Assembly: GCA_954871525.1 (NCBI GenBank)
Contig: OX940860.1
Coordinates: 19,996,001 to 20,060,000, forward strand
Reading direction: 5' to 3'
DNA length: 64,000 nucleotides
Source: Parietaria judaica
Taxonomy: Eukaryota > Streptophyta > Magnoliopsida > Rosales > Urticaceae
The translations under genes and the position numbers were made by a program. Of this stretch, positions 24,171 through 40,748 are shown one piece after another. Positions within the stretch are counted from its first letter, which is position 1; every line of letters starts with the position of its first letter. The notes below the pieces were generated by a model. The model searched no databases, had not been told where the DNA came from, and was given only the letters and a program-made list of their open reading frames with translations.

Positions 24171-24295
24171 TCTTCCTTCTAATATAGGCCTTTATTCAAT
24201 TTCGAACTCTTCAATCTTGTTTGTCGTTATATGCGCAGTGAATTAATTTTGTTTCAGTTTCAGTTTCAGTTTCTTTCTTTTTTATTTATTTTTTA

Positions 24296-24325
24296 TTACG
24301 ATTGCGATTACGATTACGATTACGC
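24296..24325. repeat. (CGATTA)n short tandem array
   Basis: About four GATTACGATTACG-type hexamer units lie about 900 bp upstream of the S15a start codon. Confidence 0.75.
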
Positions 24326-24423
24326 TCAATCAATTACCGCGAAGTGAACGCCACCTTAATTTTGTTTCAGTTTCTTTCTTTCTTTCTTTCTTTTTTATTT
24401 ATTTATAAATATATATGATTAAA

Positions 24424-24499
24424 TGGGCCTTTGCTCCTTGGGGGCCACTGCCCAAATTGACCTACCTATTGGGCCGGGCCTGAGCTCAGCTAAAACCCT
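24424..24499 (+). promoter_or_regulatory. Site II and telo-box promoter of the S15a gene
   Basis: TGGGCC at 24424 and 24470 (site II elements) and AAACCCT at 24493 (telo-box) stand immediately before a CT-rich leader. This arrangement is known for plant ribosomal protein and other growth-linked genes. No TATA box is evident. A leader exon ends at 24606 (CTCAG/GTACG) and its intron runs to 25205. Confidence 0.75.
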
Positions 24500-25210
24500 C
24501 CATATTCGCGAACCCTAGATCTCTCTCTCGCTCTCTCTCTCTCTCTCTCGCTCTCACTGTGACTCTCTTTGCGCCAAGGAAGCGCCGTCGTTGGAGTGTG
24601 TCTCAGGTACGACCTTTGGATCTTCCGAACCCATGGATGCCGCTCTTTGATATTACCGCATCATCGATGTATCGTTTCCTCTATCTGCAATTTTCGTATC
24701 GTCTGTGTATACTTCTTTCTTTGATTATCATGTTTCCTCTAGATATGCGTTTCGTATTCGCATGGTTAGCTGTTTTTCGATTGTGCTGTGATGTGTTTCT
24801 CTACAAGGTTTAAAACAGATGGTATTTTCTGCTCTTTCGTTGATTAATACACTGCCGATAGCTCATCATTGTTGAGTGCCTCAGATTGTTTGATTGCTTA
24901 AGTCTATAGAATTGAATTCTTTTTTGTGAATTTAGAACTCCTGTTTTGAAAAAGCCCTTCTTGGTTTACTAAAATGGTCTGTTTATATTCTCATCTATTG
25001 GTTCATTTAAGAATTTTTTTATGTCTATGAGTTCACTTCCGATAATCGAACAATAGCTTCTTCGGTTCATGTGAATTGATTTTTTTTTGTATATCCTAGT
25101 TAGTTATCATGTTTTCTGTTAACCGTTTGTCTTATGTTGCTGTATAGTTTTACTATGGTAGTCTCTGCAAAACTTATCTAGTGATTTGTTTGATATTGCC
25201 GGCAGCGTAA

Positions 25211-26307
<1,097 letters not shown>

Positions 26308-26648
26308 ATGCGTTTATAAGAATCCGTTAGGAGTTTTGTCTTTCGAGTGCTCCACTTTTTACAGAAGAAACTAGGCCACAAAAGAATGGGTATCTTTTCG
26401 TAATTTATTACCTTTTCGTAATTTATTACCTTGCTTGATTTGTACTTTTCTTTTGCTATGATGTTATGGTTTGGATATGCCAAAATTTTGTTGAGGATCT
26501 TTATTTTTATTATGTGTGGTTTAAAACTGATAATTTTCCTACATTATTGTTGGCTCTTTTTTTTTTGGGAACATTTTCTCTCTAACTTTAGAAATTAAGA
26601 TTGAGGCTTTTTACAAAAATACCACTAAAAATTATATTTTAAACCTGA

Positions 26649-27041
26649 TGAACTTGAAAGAGAAATTACAAGGGATATTTATTAATATACTAAGTGAAAG
26701 TGTGTATTTTTTGTTTTTGTTTTGTTATGTTACAATTGAGTCTTAAGGATTCTCTGTAAATGAAACATGTCAAGTTTGTAACAGAATGATTTAACTTTGT
26801 TTTTCTGTTAATTTCATAAACTATTTATATTAGTGCAATGAATGTGAACTTGAAAGAGAAATTACAAGGGATATTTATTAATGTACTAAGTGAAAGTGTG
26901 TATTTCCTTTTTTTTTTTTGTTACAATTGAGTCTTAAGGATAATCTCTGTAAATGAAACATGTCAAGTTTAGAAAAGAATGATTTAACTTTGTTTTTCTG
27001 TTAATTTCATAAACTAGTTATATTAGTGCAATGAATGTGAA
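26649..27041. repeat. 196-bp tandem duplication downstream of S15a
   Basis: TGAACTTGAAAGAGAAATT begins copies at 26649 and 26845, and ATATTAGTGCAATGAATGTGAA ends both. The copies differ by a few substitutions and the length of a T-rich run. Non-coding. Confidence 0.9.
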
Positions 27042-28900
27042 GCGTGAAGGCATTCAAGTCCTAGCTTGTAAGGGAAAATATTTCACTTTTTAACAATTAT
27101 TGTATTTAATTTTAGGATCGAATATGGTATTATTTTGTTAGTATCAGCGACTGTTTTTACTTTTTTCTTCTTCTTAATTGTACGACGCTTTTTATGTCGT
27201 TTTTTTCTCCTTTGGAAAAGAAAGCAAAAGTTCTATCTAAAATCTAAATGACCATATAAGAAATCTTCGTTAGTGTTAACAAACATTATACTTTGTTAAA
27301 GTATAGTGGAGACTTATAACATATAATTTAATCAAATTTAATGATGTATTGAGTATTAATTTAAAAAAAATTAACATTTGTGCCATGATATCCATTTCCA
27401 CGTTGGAAGGATTTTAACAAAACCAGTGGCATAATGTAGCCCAAGTATTCTTTAATTGGTGCTTAAATCTTTTCCCTTTTATCTTTTTTTTTTTAAGAAT
27501 CTTTTTTCTTAATCTAATGGCAATAGAATTAGTAATTTCCGCCTTTTTAAAATTTAATTTATGTCGGTACTCTTATCTTTTATCTAGAGGAAGTAGCAAA
27601 TTTGTCATTGAGGTATTAGAAAGACCAAAATATGTTAGATTTTATTGTCACTCGTGACTTGCTTAAGCAAATTCATACGCAATTTTGTGCCCATAACTTT
27701 TTGAAGAATCGTAAATTTATCGCCAGACAAATTTGGTTTAGTTGATGACTTTCTACCATCATGGTTATGGTATAAAGATGGACCATATACATTATTCCAA
27801 AAAAGTTAAGAATTCAAATTCAACGAACTTCAATATGCCATTAAAGATTGGGCATTAATGCATTGATGGCATATGAGCTCTTGAATTTTGTGTATGGTGT
27901 TGGCATCCAAGTTGTTATCCATTCCTTGTTACAAACATCGAAGAACACCTTTTGAATATCCTATGATACAAAAATACCAAGACTTATTATATAATGAAGT
28001 CGTGATTAAATTACATGTGAATATATTTTCATTTAATAATCAAAATGTCAAACCTACAGATAATAAACAAACTGCCATGCAAAAAAAAAAAAAAAAAAAC
28101 TGAGATAAATTTATTTAGATATTTACAATTTTTTAATTTATTGATATAGAACTCTTATTGCACATATTCATGTGTATCTTCGATCTTTACTGCTAAAGGT
28201 AAAAATAGATTTTAAGTTTCTGAATTTAGTTAATACTAATAGTCATAGAGTTGCAATACTTGATATCTAAATATATGTATTTATGTTGGGATAATAATTT
28301 CTCATTGTATAGACATTATAGCATGAGAATCACGACAAAATTGACCACCCATATAATGCTCATTCGTTAAATTTAATGCAAATAAACAAACGTCGCTAAG
28401 TAATGCAAACATTATTATTTTTACTTTTGTTGTGGTATAAATTTGATGTGTATTAATTTTTAAGGTCTAGGTTTTCAATATTCATTATTTTGTTTCTTTT
28501 TAAAATTTTCCTCATTTTTCAATTGATGTAACAAAACTTTGGGATGAGCTGTTAATTAAGCATTAAACTAAAACACTTCTCACTTTCAAAAGAGATGGAA
28601 TATTGTTAATGACATATCCAAAATTATAGCCTTGAAAAAAAGAAAAAAGATTGAATTTATGCCACCACAAAAATAAGAACAAAAGTATTTGGTATTTATC
28701 CCAATTTTTAACAAAAATTAGAAGGAAATTGTACGAAATACTCATTTTATGTTAAACCTTAAATTTATGAGAAGACTTGAGATCTGTGAAAACAAGTAAT
28801 TTAACGAGTAATTAAGTGTTGAACACGTTACATTTCATGTCGTTTCATAAGGTCTAACAACTTATAAGCAAAAACAGAAGCTTGAACAACTAAACATATT
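27042..28900. other. Gene-free AT-rich interval
   Basis: No coding region, RNA gene or bounded repeat recognised. The frame at 27888-28103 ends in a poly-lysine run from an A tract and is not convincing. Confidence 0.45.
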
Positions 28901-28929
28901 CCTAGTACAAACAAAAACAGCCCAAAATT

Positions 28930-29230
28930 TTTGAGCCATAATCGGGATAATCACGACCAAAAGTACTTTTGCCGCTATTATCCTGCCGTAATCTCTCTCA
29001 CTCACAACAGAAACTTGACCTGCCAAAGGGTCTATAGTTGCCCAAAACCGAAACCTGCTCTTCTCTCCCCTCCATGCAATCCCTTCTCAGCCTCAGCCTT
29101 CGCCTCCGCCGCCGCCAAGGTCGCCTCGGTCTCCGCTACGTGGCATGATATCCGACGAAGATGGAATTTTGCAGAGAGAAAGAGGAGGAGAATGGAGAGT
29201 GTTTTCTTCCACAAATTTAAAGGGAATATT
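28930..29230. other. GC-richer island, possible gene fragment
   Basis: About 29070-29145 is unusually GC-rich for this region (CTCCGCCGCCGCCAAGG). One plus-strand frame at about 29073 reads MQSLLSLSLRLRRRRQGR, which could be an organelle-targeting start. A minus-strand frame (29032-29214) starts MWKKTLSILLLFLSAKF, which is signal-like. Neither continues into a recognisable domain. I cannot decide between a captured fragment and a tiny gene. Confidence 0.2.
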
Positions 29231-29374
29231 ATTAGATGTTTTTTTTTTTAATAATTATTTTTAATTTGTTTATGGTGGGAAGAGGATCTTCGAAGCATAT
29301 GCTTAGAGCATTATATGTTATGGCGGCCATTCTATTTGCTGTGAACATGGGATGTATGGTGTGTGTGACAATGA

Positions 29375-29378
<4 letters not shown>

Positions 29379-29409
<31 letters not shown>
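29379..29409. repeat. (TA)n microsatellite
   Basis: About 15 TA units. Similar runs lie near 31027-31054 and 31496-31524. Confidence 0.85.
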
Positions 29410-29411
<2 letters not shown>

Positions 29412-29802
29412 GATCAAAGCTCAAAGTGAAAAGAAAAAAGATTTGTACATGTATTTTGCCTTCCCTGTCAATCTCCTTTGGACTATATTCTCTCCTCAAT
29501 GACACCTGTTTACAAGCTTCTAGACTACGGAAATGCGCCGCTAATTTTCAGCAACGCGTTTTTGAGCCACTGAAAGGTATATATCGTAGCTACATGGCCG
29601 GAAAAAGTCATTGTCCCAACCCAATCAATGTTCAAGTGCCCACAAATCGCAGCGGGTATACCGTGGCACAACATGTATAGTTGTAAACCGCAGGTATACC
29701 GTGAGCAGACCGAGGTTTTTAAAACCTTTATCCCAACCTAATAGCAGAAAGCGCCGAATCACTTACCGAGAAAACTTATAATTGTCAAGTTATTGTATGC
29801 CA

Positions 29803-30002
29803 TGTACCGTCAGGGGCGGATCTACGGCCAACCCGAAGGTGGCCGTAGCCCCCCTCCGGATTTTTCGATGTTAGTAGAATGTGAGCCTCCGGCGATCTTT
29901 TTGTATTCTCGATCTTTATAAAAATTATAAATTTATATCTATATGTTATTAAATTTTTTTGGCCCCCTGTCCAGAATTCCTGGATCCGCCACTGTGTACC
30001 GT
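29803..30002. mobile_element. Short hAT MITE (29811-29994), duplication TGTACCGT
   Basis: Exact 8-bp duplications TGTACCGT (29803-29810, 29995-30002) bracket termini CAGGGGCGGATCTACG and TGGATCCGCCACTG. At 184 bp it is the smallest hAT unit here. CAGGGGCGGA ends are a common plant hAT MITE signature. No coding. Confidence 0.93.
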
Positions 30003-31022
30003 GACATATCTTTTTAAAGAATATGATCATATTATTCATGTTTTGGTTTTTTTAGTGGTAAAATAAAAAGGCAACTAGTGAATCAATAGTGCATTACTGC
30101 ATTATATATAAATAAAAAAGCACCAATCATGGTTTATAATAATATATAGTATATACAACTAGGCTAGACAGCACAGAATCACGTCGATTTATCACATAAA
30201 AAGTAGTGGCCAATTTGGATTGTCTCTCTGTACAATCCACCAATGAATATGATGTTCTGTATTTTATATGCTCCTCTAATAGTGCAAAACTCGATAACTT
30301 TCGTTGAAACTAGCAATATATTTCCACATATATGTTTCAGTTTTGGCCGTAAAATTGACAATTGACACTCAACCTTATACATAACCATCTTGTCACACTG
30401 AATTTTTGTGATTTTTGAGCTATCAATACATAGCTGGTCATGATTGAAGTTTAATAATTATATTTTTTAGTTCATTATTACATTTTTTTTACTATTGAGC
30501 ATAATATAAACAAACAAAAAAATACTTCAAACTTAGTAACCATTTAGTCATTTTTGAGAAAGAAAATAAAAATATGCCGTTGCATTTTACAACCGATTCC
30601 ATATTTTATGAAATAGAAAAGCGTTACAACCGCTGAATTCATATTCATAGCTAAATTTTAAAATATAAAAGTGGATTCTGCACTATTTTAAACATTCTCG
30701 GGTAAAGATGTCAAAAAATTCAAAGCTCAAGAGGTATTGATGCCAATTACTCTAAAATAATAAATAAATTTGAAAAGGGCTTAGGCTATTTAAATAAAAG
30801 AGAATTTTGTGGCTTTATAATTGGGAAAATTAATTTCTAATACTTACTATGTTTTCATTCATATATAGCTCATTTTTTTTTCTCTCACATATATCTCATA
30901 AGATCGACATCTCAATTTTTTTAAAAAAACCTTAATGATTGTTTTGTCTATTTGATAAAGATTTCATATTCATGTTGTGCCAATCTACATAAAATGTAAA
31001 TATAACTTTCCATTGGTTTACA

Positions 31023-31053
<31 letters not shown>

Positions 31054-31492
31054 ATGGTTTAAGAGGTCCGTATGCCTTCGGCATGCCGGTGAACAACTAT
31101 AACATATCAATATGATGTTTTATTTTAATTGTAACTATATATATTATTTATAAGTTATAAGTATAACTCTTAGTTTTATATAAATACAACTATAACCTAT
31201 CAATATGATGTCTTATTATTAGTGTAATTTTTTAGTTAATTATATTTTATGGTGATAATAAGAAAACCGTGCCTTTAAGAACCAAAAAGGTATTAACATG
31301 TTTTATACAACTTTTCAATTACCTAATAAATAGGTCCATTATCAGTAACTTAAAATTCTTCATTAAACTTTTCTAATTGAATGAGCACTCATTAGAATAA
31401 TTTTTTAATTGAAAATATTAACAATTTTGCAAAAAATAGGATTTGAGAATTCCTTGTTCCTCATTGTGCCATGTCTTATACTTGAGATTGTC

Positions 31493-31527
<35 letters not shown>

Positions 31528-31860
31528 TAGTTAATTATATCTTATGGTGATAAATAAGAAATTTTGAGCCTATATAAAAAATTTGTCAAAATACTCAAAA
31601 TTATTTTCCGACTTTTTTGTCGGCATGCGGCATGCCCTTTTTTTTTTTGTTCTGACTTTCCCGTCGATATTTCTGTCGGCATGCACGTAAAATAGAGGGA
31701 GCGAAATAACCTCGACATCAACATTTAAAACCTTGATATATATAGTATTGATAGCTGCAAGACTTGGTACTTAAAAAAAAAAAAACACAAAGCATTTTGT
31801 TGTTTATTTGCTATAAAAAATGGGTATCTTGAGCTTGAGTTAAAGTTCGATGTCAAAATT
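30003..31860. other. Gene-free AT-rich interval
   Basis: Contains TA microsatellites and two CGGCATGC-rich hairpin words near 31075 and 31620-31685. No gene supported. Confidence 0.45.
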
Positions 31861-31865
31861 ATCAA

Positions 31866-31995
31866 GCTTGATTAGCCTAGTGGTAACTCCACTACATACC
31901 TCTCTAAGAGGTCACAGGTTCAAATCTCATAGGACGCAAATACATGTCCCTTTATATACGGAAAAGAAAAATAAAAATGCCCCGAGGCATGTATG
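31866..31995 (+). mobile_element. tRNA-derived SINE-like segment
   Basis: Contains an internal RNA polymerase III promoter: A box TAGCCTAGTGGTAA at 31875 and B box GGTTCAAATCTC about 45 bp downstream, in a tRNA-like 70-bp head. It then continues ATAGGACGCAAATAC. The SINE at 51448-51655 has the same order (GGCCTAGTAGTAA, GGGTTCAATCTCATGAGACGC), so the two are related. The 3' end and duplication were not resolved. Confidence 0.65.
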
Positions 31996-31999
31996 GTCA

Positions 32000-33136
32000 T
32001 AGATTTGTCATCAATAAGGCAATAATAAAGGCTTGGACCCACAAAAACACAATAAGATAGTCATTTGGATAAAGACAAGTTCAACTGTTCAAGTATGCGA
32101 AATACTATTTTATGATAATCAATTGGCCAAATTGGAGCCTATTCTTCAATAGTATTTGGCTTTGGCCAAGATAAGTAGGCTTGAAAGGAAATGGCTATAA
32201 ATTATAATATATTGCTCTTTCTCAAATAATAATTGACACTACTCTAATCCTAGTACTTTGTTAAGAGAAATTTCACTCAATAATTCGTTATTTATGATAA
32301 ATTCTCAAACTAATTATTCAAATTTCATAATTCTGAACATAATTTTATAGACAATATTTGTCCAAACCCGAAAAAGTTATTTTAAGGTATATAAAACTTA
32401 GTGAATTATTTTAAGAATAAGTGATTTTGTAGGTAAGTTTCTCTTGATTTGCCAGAAATAAATAAAATGAAACATGTGCTATCTTGTACTTGAATTTTTA
32501 TTTTGTCATACAATATTCTATATATGTAATAAAGTTGATCGAAAAATTGAAATCATTACTTGCAAGAATTTATAATTGGAAATAATTTTTCCTTCATTCA
32601 GTTTAAGTCAATACAAATTTCCTTAGAAAGTTACGTAGTTATATATATATAGACAATAACATACAATTCTACATAACACATTGAAATAATAATAATAATA
32701 AAAAGTGCATTGTGAGCAAGGTTCAAATGCGCAATGATCCATTGATGCTCTAATTTTACAGGTTAGCTAACGAGTTACGAGTTATCTAAATCGAAATAGT
32801 AAAGGTAGGTTTTTTTTTTTTTTTTTTTTTGTGTGTATATTTTCGGTGTCCATTAAATTTTAAAGTTGACTCACATGCATGTAGTTGTACTCGTAAAATA
32901 ATTTATTTGGGAAAATAAATTGTTAATCCATCGTTTTAAGTCATCGGATTTAGTTTTTTTTTTTTTTTTATGTCAACTCCATAAATTATTTGCATTATTA
33001 AACAATAATCCTCCAAGGGTTGCTTGCTAGTTTTGTTGATCAATCCCACGTCTCAATCAAAATATAATTGGAATTGAAATGGTCCATGCAAGTTAACAAA
33101 TATTTCATTTAATCTGTCGATGGGATTAGTTGAAGA

Positions 33137-33138
<2 letters not shown>
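32000..33138. other. Gene-free AT-rich interval
   Basis: Poly-T runs near 32810 and 32950. No gene or bounded repeat seen. Confidence 0.45.

Positions 33139-33177
<39 letters not shown>
33139..33177. repeat. (TA)n microsatellite
   Basis: About 19 TA units abutting the left end of the following MITE. Another run of similar length is at 33730-33768. Confidence 0.88.
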
Positions 33178-33178
<1 letters not shown>

Positions 33179-33180
<2 letters not shown>

Positions 33181-33555
33181 GTGCGTTTGTTTAATCTTAA
33201 AAAATATATGTTTTTGTTTTTAAAATAAATTAAACTACTTTTTTAGTGTTTGGTAAAACTGTTGTTAAAAAACCCAAAAGCGAATTTAGATTTTTGTACA
33301 TGAGTCGTAAAAGCTAGGATTCGTAGCTTTTGGTTTTTTTCTAAAAACAAAAACACGATTTTTAGTTTATTTTAGTCTTTTTACCCTAATATATTTATTT
33401 TACCAAACGCTCAATTAGCTTTTGTTACCAACAAAAACTGTTTAATAAACATTTTACCAAACACCTGTCAGTTTATTTTAAAAATGTTTTTTTTTTTTTT
33501 ACAAACTGAAACTATAAACAATTTTTGTAAAAATTAAGCTATACCAAACGGACCC
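33179..33555. mobile_element. TIR MITE, ends GGGTGCGTTTG / CAAACGGACCC
   Basis: Inverted ends GGGTGCGTTTGTTTA and ATACCAAACGGACCC enclose 377 bp of AT-rich non-coding sequence with internal GTGTTTGGTAAAAC and TTTTACCAAACAC repeats. Related to the units at 15081-15806. It inserted next to a TA microsatellite, which hides any duplication. Confidence 0.7.
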
Positions 33556-33723
33556 ATTATTATCCAAGAATATATAGATACTAATTATTATAATATTTTT
33601 TTAACTTATACATTATTTGGAGTAATATTTTTCAATGATAAAATCAGAATAAATTAATGCAGGAAAAGTGAGAAAACTACTAACAATTGAGTCTCTCTGT
33701 TTGGGAATCTTAATTTTTTTGAA

Positions 33724-33772
<49 letters not shown>

Positions 33773-33831
33773 GGAATTATATGATGGGAAATGAGAATAA
33801 ACAAAGAGTTTCTTTTTATTTATTTGCTATA

Positions 33832-34213
33832 ATTGCGACTAAAGTACTCAACGTATGATCAACTAAGACGGCATGCGCCCAAACTCAAACAATAGCGTTG
33901 GAAGTACCCAAAACCGCCCAAAATGGTATGACCAAGTTTTCTTTATACCTTTTAACTGACGCTAGTCAAATGCCATGTTGCAACCAAAGTCAAATGATGT
34001 GACAATGTCACATGGTAGTTAAATAGATAGCACACGACATTAAACATCTGCATAAAAAAAAGACATAATTAAAAATCGGTCAATCTCTCGCAAAAAAAAA
34101 AAAAAAAAAAACCGGTCAATCCTTTTTTATGACATTGGATACTTTCGCCAGTATTATTTTGATTTGGACACATGTCATCCCCGTTGACCATACATTAGGT
34201 ATTTTAATCGCAA
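33832..34213. mobile_element. Foldback element with ATTGCGA ends
   Basis: The left arm ATTGCGACTAAAGTACTCAACG is mirrored by the right arm, whose reverse complement reads TTGCGATTAAAATACCTAATG. The match continues imperfectly (TATGATCAAC against TATGGTCAAC). Structure and motifs recall the Mutator-like foldbacks at 54127 and 58529. No 9-bp duplication could be confirmed. Confidence 0.5.
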
Positions 34214-35700
34214 TAATCCTTAATTATTTTTATACGTAAGTATATTTTTTGTCAAACAATCTAAGGAGAGTGGCATCCAATCATGTATTTAAACACAATT
34301 ATTTGGATGGCATCATCAATGTTATAATTTATTTATCTTTATTTTTACAACTCTAAATCGTAGACCTTAGTATTTTCACCTTTGTTAATTAATACAAACC
34401 ATAAATTTAAATAACTTCTCATGGTTGATTGATCAATTTGTCGTTAAAGAGAGACAAGATGTCACATGGTGAGTGTATGTGGGTTTTCGTTTGTTCATAT
34501 GCTGTTTGAAACTTTGTATACACATAGAAAAGTACCATAGTTTTGGCCTAGAAACTGACAAATGGAGCCAATTTTTAAGCTACAAACTTACAACACATTT
34601 TCACAGCATCGAATCATTTTTCTTGTTTAATATTAAAAAAACAGCGAGTTAGATACAGTTGTGTTTGTGGCTTTATGTCGGGCTAATTTGTAGTTTTCAA
34701 CAAATTTGCCTTCCCCCTTATTTATTAAACTTTACAACTCTTTTTAATTAATGAAAATTAAGAGTAAATAACTAAATATTACTTATAATTTAAATCCCTG
34801 CACTTGGTACTCAATAGTTAATACTCTGTACTTTGTATAAACCTTTCCAACATTTATGTGAACGAAATTATGTACCATTATATTATCAGTTTATAGTTTA
34901 TAACTTTATCATAATTTTATATTTTTTTTCTCTATATATTTATCTGTGTAGTATTATTGCACAAGCTTGTTTTTAAATCTATCATGCTGTATAATTTTTT
35001 TCTTTAATTTTTTAATCTGTATTGAATGTCCAATTTTATTTATTTATTTATTTACTTAGGCTTCTTACCATTTTCATAAAATTGAAAGATAAAATTTTAT
35101 GTTTTTAATATGTTTAAATTATCCTAATTTATCCTAAATATTTTGAGCATTTAAGAGTAATTTAGCTTATAGACTTATGCTATTCTAGAAGTTGAAAATT
35201 CATAATTTCTTTCATATTATTAGAAGTGATGTTTAATTTTCTTTTCAAATTTAACAAAAACAAAAGTAAAAATGGTAAATGAGCATTTTATACAAAGTGT
35301 TAGATTGTGATATGTTCAAGGATAATCTAACATAGGTTCTTATGTTTAAAAAAAAAGAAAATTTTGAGACAGATAATTAAGAGATATTAGAGTTGAACTT
35401 CTATAAAATGATATTATTGAAATTATTAATTTTTTAATCATATTTATTAAAATATATATTATATAAAAGATATTTTATCAAAATGATTAATTTAACGAGA
35501 TTCTATTTTATGTGAAGTCACTCGACCATATTTATTTAAAAAATTAAACAGTAGCAACAAATAGCAAGTATGGGTAAGCACAGATCCCCTAGGGTCGTCC
35601 CCAATAAAACCATCTGTAACCCAGCGAATCGACTAATCAGTAAGAGCAACAAAAGCGTATCGCCACGTGTCATCTTCTAATTTGTTATCTTATGACTCTT
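34214..35700. other. Gene-free AT-rich interval upstream of RABE1
   Basis: Nothing coding. GCCACGTGTC near 35661 contains a CACGTG G-box, about 500 bp before the RABE1 ATG. Confidence 0.45.
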
Positions 35701-35855
35701 AATAGTTAATACCACTTTGATTTCGCGAACATCTCGGCGTCTCTCCAAACTAAACTCTCTCTACCTGTGGCTGAGTTGCTAGCGTGCGCCGGGGGAGCGA
35801 TCGGCGCACGGTTGAGGTTGAAAGCGGAGAGAGTGCGCAATACGCCACCCCAAGC

Positions 35856-36155
35856 CGTAGAGAGAGAGAGAGAGCGAGAGGCTTCGCAGGCTACTGTGCG
35901 CCGCAAGGTTGGTATCCTGCTCCTCCTTTTCAAATATCTCCGACTCTCCGTAGACTTCAGCTTCTCAGTGACGAAGATTCGTCTCGCTCGTTCTGTATCT
36001 CGATCTCTCTCCTTTTCTCCGATCTGGGATTTGTTCATGATTCCATTTCGTTGTTTTTCTCTTTGATGCTTGATTTTTTTGTTGTTGCAGAGAGAGAGAG
36101 AGAGAGGTTAATTCGATTGTTTAGGGTTATTGTTTGAGAAATTCGGTGCTCTGCA
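35856..36155 (+). other. RABE1 5' UTR with intron
   Basis: The leader contains a GA-rich tract (35857-35880). AAG/GTTGGT at 35907/35908 is a donor, and TTTGTTGTTGCAG ending at 36090 is an acceptor, giving a 183-bp leader intron. A second GA tract opens the next exon. The transcription start is not determined; 35856 marks only the GA tract. Confidence 0.6.
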
Positions 36156-39298
<3,143 letters not shown>

Positions 39299-39539
39299 AG
39301 AGGACTAACTGTATGACAGTGATGCTTGTAATCTACTTGTCATTCTTTCTTAAACTCGTCTTTAGCGTTTGAGATAGTTTTCGTTTTATTTAAATTATTT
39401 GGGAATTTCTACTTTCTGGCAAGCGACCTATTTGACAAACTTATCTGTACTTTCCCTTTTCCCCTTCCATTTGTTTATATAATAACCTCATATAAATGCT
39501 CGCTGTTATCATATTTATGGTTCGATATATACTCGCTTC

Positions 39540-39640
39540 GCAAATGTACAAACAATTTTTACGTAGCGCTGGAATTGAATTCAAGACTTCTCGAAGAGCA
39601 ATGTAACGGAGTTATCACTAAGTCAAGCGAGCTTGGTTTC
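39540..39640 (-). mobile_element. SINE-like remnant
   Basis: On the minus strand a Pol III A-box-like TTGACTTAGTGATAAC is followed about 40 bp later by the B-box-like TTGAATTCAATTCC. Spacing and order fit a decayed tRNA-derived SINE head. It lies about 250 bp downstream of the RABE1 stop. Confidence 0.45.
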
Positions 39641-40155
39641 TCGAATATCACTTGAGTGTGGGTTAAAGAAGAAAAGAAAACTCAAATATGCTCGGAAAGA
39701 GCTCTCCGAAAAAGAATGGTTAAACTGATTTTTATCTTGAAATGACTGACATTATGACAACTAGATCATGTATTGCAGATTTCAGATTTTCTATTGGCTG
39801 TCTTTTTTTACTTAGATGTGATCAATACTTGTGTTCCTGTAATTTTGTAAAATCATTTTTCGGGTACTGTAAACCGTAATTCCTCATAAAAAAAATAAAA
39901 AATAAATAAAGTTGTGAATAGATTACAAGTACATTAGTATCTCTGCACCATTGTCACGCTTTCTTACAGAACCATGTAGACATTTGTTTGTATTGTCTTC
40001 TTTAGTGTCACAAGAGAATGTTTGACTTTGTTTCGAGAAAAATAAGAGCTGAGATTATCTATCGTTTATTTTCATCGGACAACAACAAAAAAAAAAAATT
40101 AATCTCTTAGACGGATACCCGTTGACCGAATCTTTGTGCCGGATCTGAATACATA

Positions 40156-40748
40156 GTTCGTATCAAGGTTCTAAATATCGATATCGATATCGTTTCGCAC
40201 TCTCCAATTTACAGATATATCGCTTGCCGACGGGTATGCCGATGGATAAATCCGAAGAAAAAGATATATCGCTTGCCGAGAATATCGCATAATTTAGTGG
40301 ATATATCGCATGCCGATCAAAATATCGGCGGATATTTCCGAAAATATTTTTATTATTTCAATCATATTTTTATATAGTTTTTAAATTACAAATTTAATAA
40401 AAATGACACGTAGTTATAGCCTAAAATACACTCATAAATCATAATATAACACAAACATATAACATAAAAGTCATACCTCGTAACAAAATGTCGACATAAC
40501 ATAAAATAAGTTAGACATTATAATAAAGTCATAGAGTACAAACATAAATATGAAGCACGATTTTAAATGCTGATATCGATGTCGTTTTGCACTCTCTATT
40601 ATACTGATATATCGACGTTTGCCGACGGATAAATGAGAATAAATGGATACATCGATTTTCTACGAATATCGTATCGCACTTCTCATTTTCTGGGCACGTC
40701 GTGGATATATCAATGACATATCCGGATATTTAAAACCATGGTTCGTAT
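40156..40748. mobile_element. hAT MITE (40164-40740), duplication GTTCGTAT
   Basis: Exact 8-bp duplications GTTCGTAT (40156-40163, 40741-40748) bracket inverted ends CAAGGTTCTAAATATC and GATATTTAAAACCATG. Subterminal palindromic words ATATCGATATCGATATCG and GATATATCG are repeated at both ends around an AT-rich core. Non-coding. Confidence 0.9.

Noticed and set aside
31866..31940. Functional tRNA gene
   Set aside because: A and B boxes are present but the sequence does not fold into a convincing cloverleaf and continues into SINE-like sequence.
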